Assembly (NCBI GenBank): GCA_030604345.1 | Contig: JAUVWB010000008.1 | Location: 1-15,907 of the forward strand | DNA from: Desulfofustis sp. | GTDB taxonomy: Bacteria; Desulfobacterota; Desulfobulbia; Desulfobulbales; Desulfocapsaceae | Length of the DNA stretch: 15,907 nt | Reading direction: 5' to 3' | Part shown: positions 14,702 to 15,907 of the stretch, one piece after another | Position numbering within the stretch: position 1 is the stretch's first letter | How the letters are laid out: each line of letters begins with the position of its first letter | The notes under the pieces: model-generated | What the model saw: only the letters and a program-made list of their open reading frames with translations | What the model was told of the DNA's origin: nothing | The model's database searches: none | Made by a program: the position numbers and the translations under genes

Positions 14702-15907
14702 TCAAATACCGCTTTCCGCGGCCTTCCGCACCGCCTCAACCACCCGATCGACCTGCTCTGTGCTGATGGTCAGGGCCGGGGCGAAGTTCATCACCGTATT
14801 GAGCCCGGTGATGCTGCTGTTGGTCCGGGCGACGATGACATTCTGGGCGAACACCTTGCCGACGATCCTGGCCATCTCTGCTTCGGATACCGGCTCCTTG
14901 GTGGCCTTGTCACGAACGAACTCCACGCCGCAGAACAACCCGACACCGCGAACGTCACCGACTATCGGCAGCTCCAGCAACTCCTGCAATCGCTGGAGCA
15001 GATAGGCGCCCATGTCCCGCGACCGCTCCACCAACCCTTCATCTTCGATAATTCTCATCGTCTCCAGGGCTGCCGCCATGGGCCCGGTACAGCCGCCGTA
15101 CGTGCTGATATCACGAAAAAAATTCAACCGAGTCCGGGGATCGTCCGGATCGTTGAGAAACAGGTCGTAGATATGCTGCTTGACCACTGTGGCCGAAAGC
15201 GGCTCATAGGAACTGGCCATCCCTTTGGCCATCGTCACCATGTCGGCATCGACCCCGTAGTGCTCGTGCCCCCAGAATCTCCCGGTGCGGCCGAACCCAC
15301 AGACGACCTCATCGAGGATCAGCCATACCTCATGCTTCCGGCAAATCTCCTGGATGATGGGGAAATATTCCGGAACCGGAGCGATGATCCCGCCACCGGC
15401 GGTGACCGGTTCAACGATCAGACCGCCCACCGTCTCCGGACCTTCTTTTTCCATAATGTCGTCGACAACCCTGGCACACTCGATGGAGCAGCCGGGATAC
15501 GACATGCCGAATGGGCAACGGTAGCAGCAGCAGTGGGGAAACTCGACAAAGCCTTCCAGCAGCGGTTCGAAATGCTTTTTCCGCTCGACATGTCCGGAAG
15601 CACTCATGGCTCCAAAGGTGGTGCCGTGATAGTCGCGGTCCCGGAAGAGAATCTTGAACTTGCCTTGCCGCGCCGGGACAAAACGGGCGGCCTGACGAAC
15701 CAGTTTGAATGCCTTCTCGTTAGCCTCTGAGCCGCTGTTGGAAAAATAGACCTTCCCCATTCCCGGCAATTTTTCGAGCAGATTTCGAGCCAGCGTGATG
15801 GCCGGCACGTTACCGTAGGCACCGGCAAAATAAGGCATTGTCTGCAATTGCTCGCAGACAGCCCGGGCTATCGACTCCCGCCCGTACCCGACAATCACGC
15901 TCCACAC
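14702..15907 (-). CDS. tpa: Taurine:pyruvate-type class III aminotransferase (N-terminus outside window)
   Basis: The 3' 402 codons of a PLP-dependent class III aminotransferase; roughly 55-60 N-terminal residues are missing (the frame is open at the window edge, and the GTG there is an internal Val). Clear blocks are FSNSGSEANEKAF, RDYHGTTFGAMSASG, VEPVTAGGG, the PLP aspartate in LILDEVVCGFGRTG, the Schiff-base lysine in MVTMAKGMAS, and RDISTYGGCTGP. The segments YGNVPAI, the DISTYGGCT block and GDVRGVGLF--VEFVRDKATKEP resemble taurine:pyruvate aminotransferase of Bilophila as I remember it. That enzyme yields sulfoacetaldehyde and alanine. Adjacent ald, which recycles alanine, supports this. 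A cysteine-rich loop (CCCYRCP--MSYPGCSIEC) is notable. Beta-alanine or another omega-amine remains a possible substrate. Confidence 0.75.
   Translation of the reverse strand: MWSVIVGYGRESIARAVCEQLQTMPYFAGAYGNVPAITLARNLLEKLPGMGKVYFSNSGSEANEKAFKLVRQAARFVPARQGKFKILFRDRDYHGTTFGAMSASGHVERKKHFEPLLEGFVEFPHCCCYRCPFGMSYPGCSIECARVVDDIMEKEGPETVGGLIVEPVTAGGGIIAPVPEYFPIIQEICRKHEVWLILDEVVCGFGRTGRFWGHEHYGVDADMVTMAKGMASSYEPLSATVVKQHIYDLFLNDPDDPRTRLNFFRDISTYGGCTGPMAAALETMRIIEDEGLVERSRDMGAYLLQRLQELLELPIVGDVRGVGLFCGVEFVRDKATKEPVSEAEMARIVGKVFAQNVIVARTNSSITGLNTVMNFAPALTISTEQVDRVVEAVRKAAESGI

Overview
The window reads as a piece of a Gram-negative chromosome with high-GC coding sequence, an RND tripartite pump and a tRNA with an encoded CCA end. 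A Desulfobacterota (deltaproteobacterial) host fits best. This rests on the taurine:pyruvate aminotransferase / alanine dehydrogenase pair and the general character of the proteins, and it is an inference, not a proof.

Left part (1 to about 4290): the right end of an integrated element. It opens with the last 69 codons of a secretin. Next is a non-coding stretch packed with nested hairpins, then a leftward brnT-brnA toxin-antitoxin pair. A Rep_trans-type replication initiator, a tyrosine recombinase with an N-terminal zinc ribbon and a toxin-first HigB/HigA-like pair follow, all rightward. The left part stops at the 3' end of a leftward tRNA-Pro(TGG) gene. The order secretin, hairpin-rich intergenic region, replication initiator is that of gene IV, intergenic region and gene II in filamentous phages. 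Together with the integrase and tRNA this suggests the right end of an inovirus-like prophage. Zot and coat genes, which would prove it, would lie left of the window.

Middle (4583-10575): a rightward operon for an RND efflux pump, made of membrane fusion protein, inner-membrane transporter and lipoprotein outer-membrane factor. The pump's TM4/TM10 proton-relay residues are of the VDN/VNN type rather than the AcrB DD/K type.

Right part (15907 down to 10567): leftward genes. A taurine:pyruvate-type aminotransferase (cut by the window edge) and alanine dehydrogenase form a pair that would turn taurine into sulfoacetaldehyde and recycle alanine to pyruvate. After a likely terminator comes a tight group: a beta-hydroxyacid dehydrogenase, a SAM methyltransferase and a family-4 glycosyltransferase. 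The glycosyltransferase stop overlaps the stop region of the efflux outer-membrane gene tail to tail.
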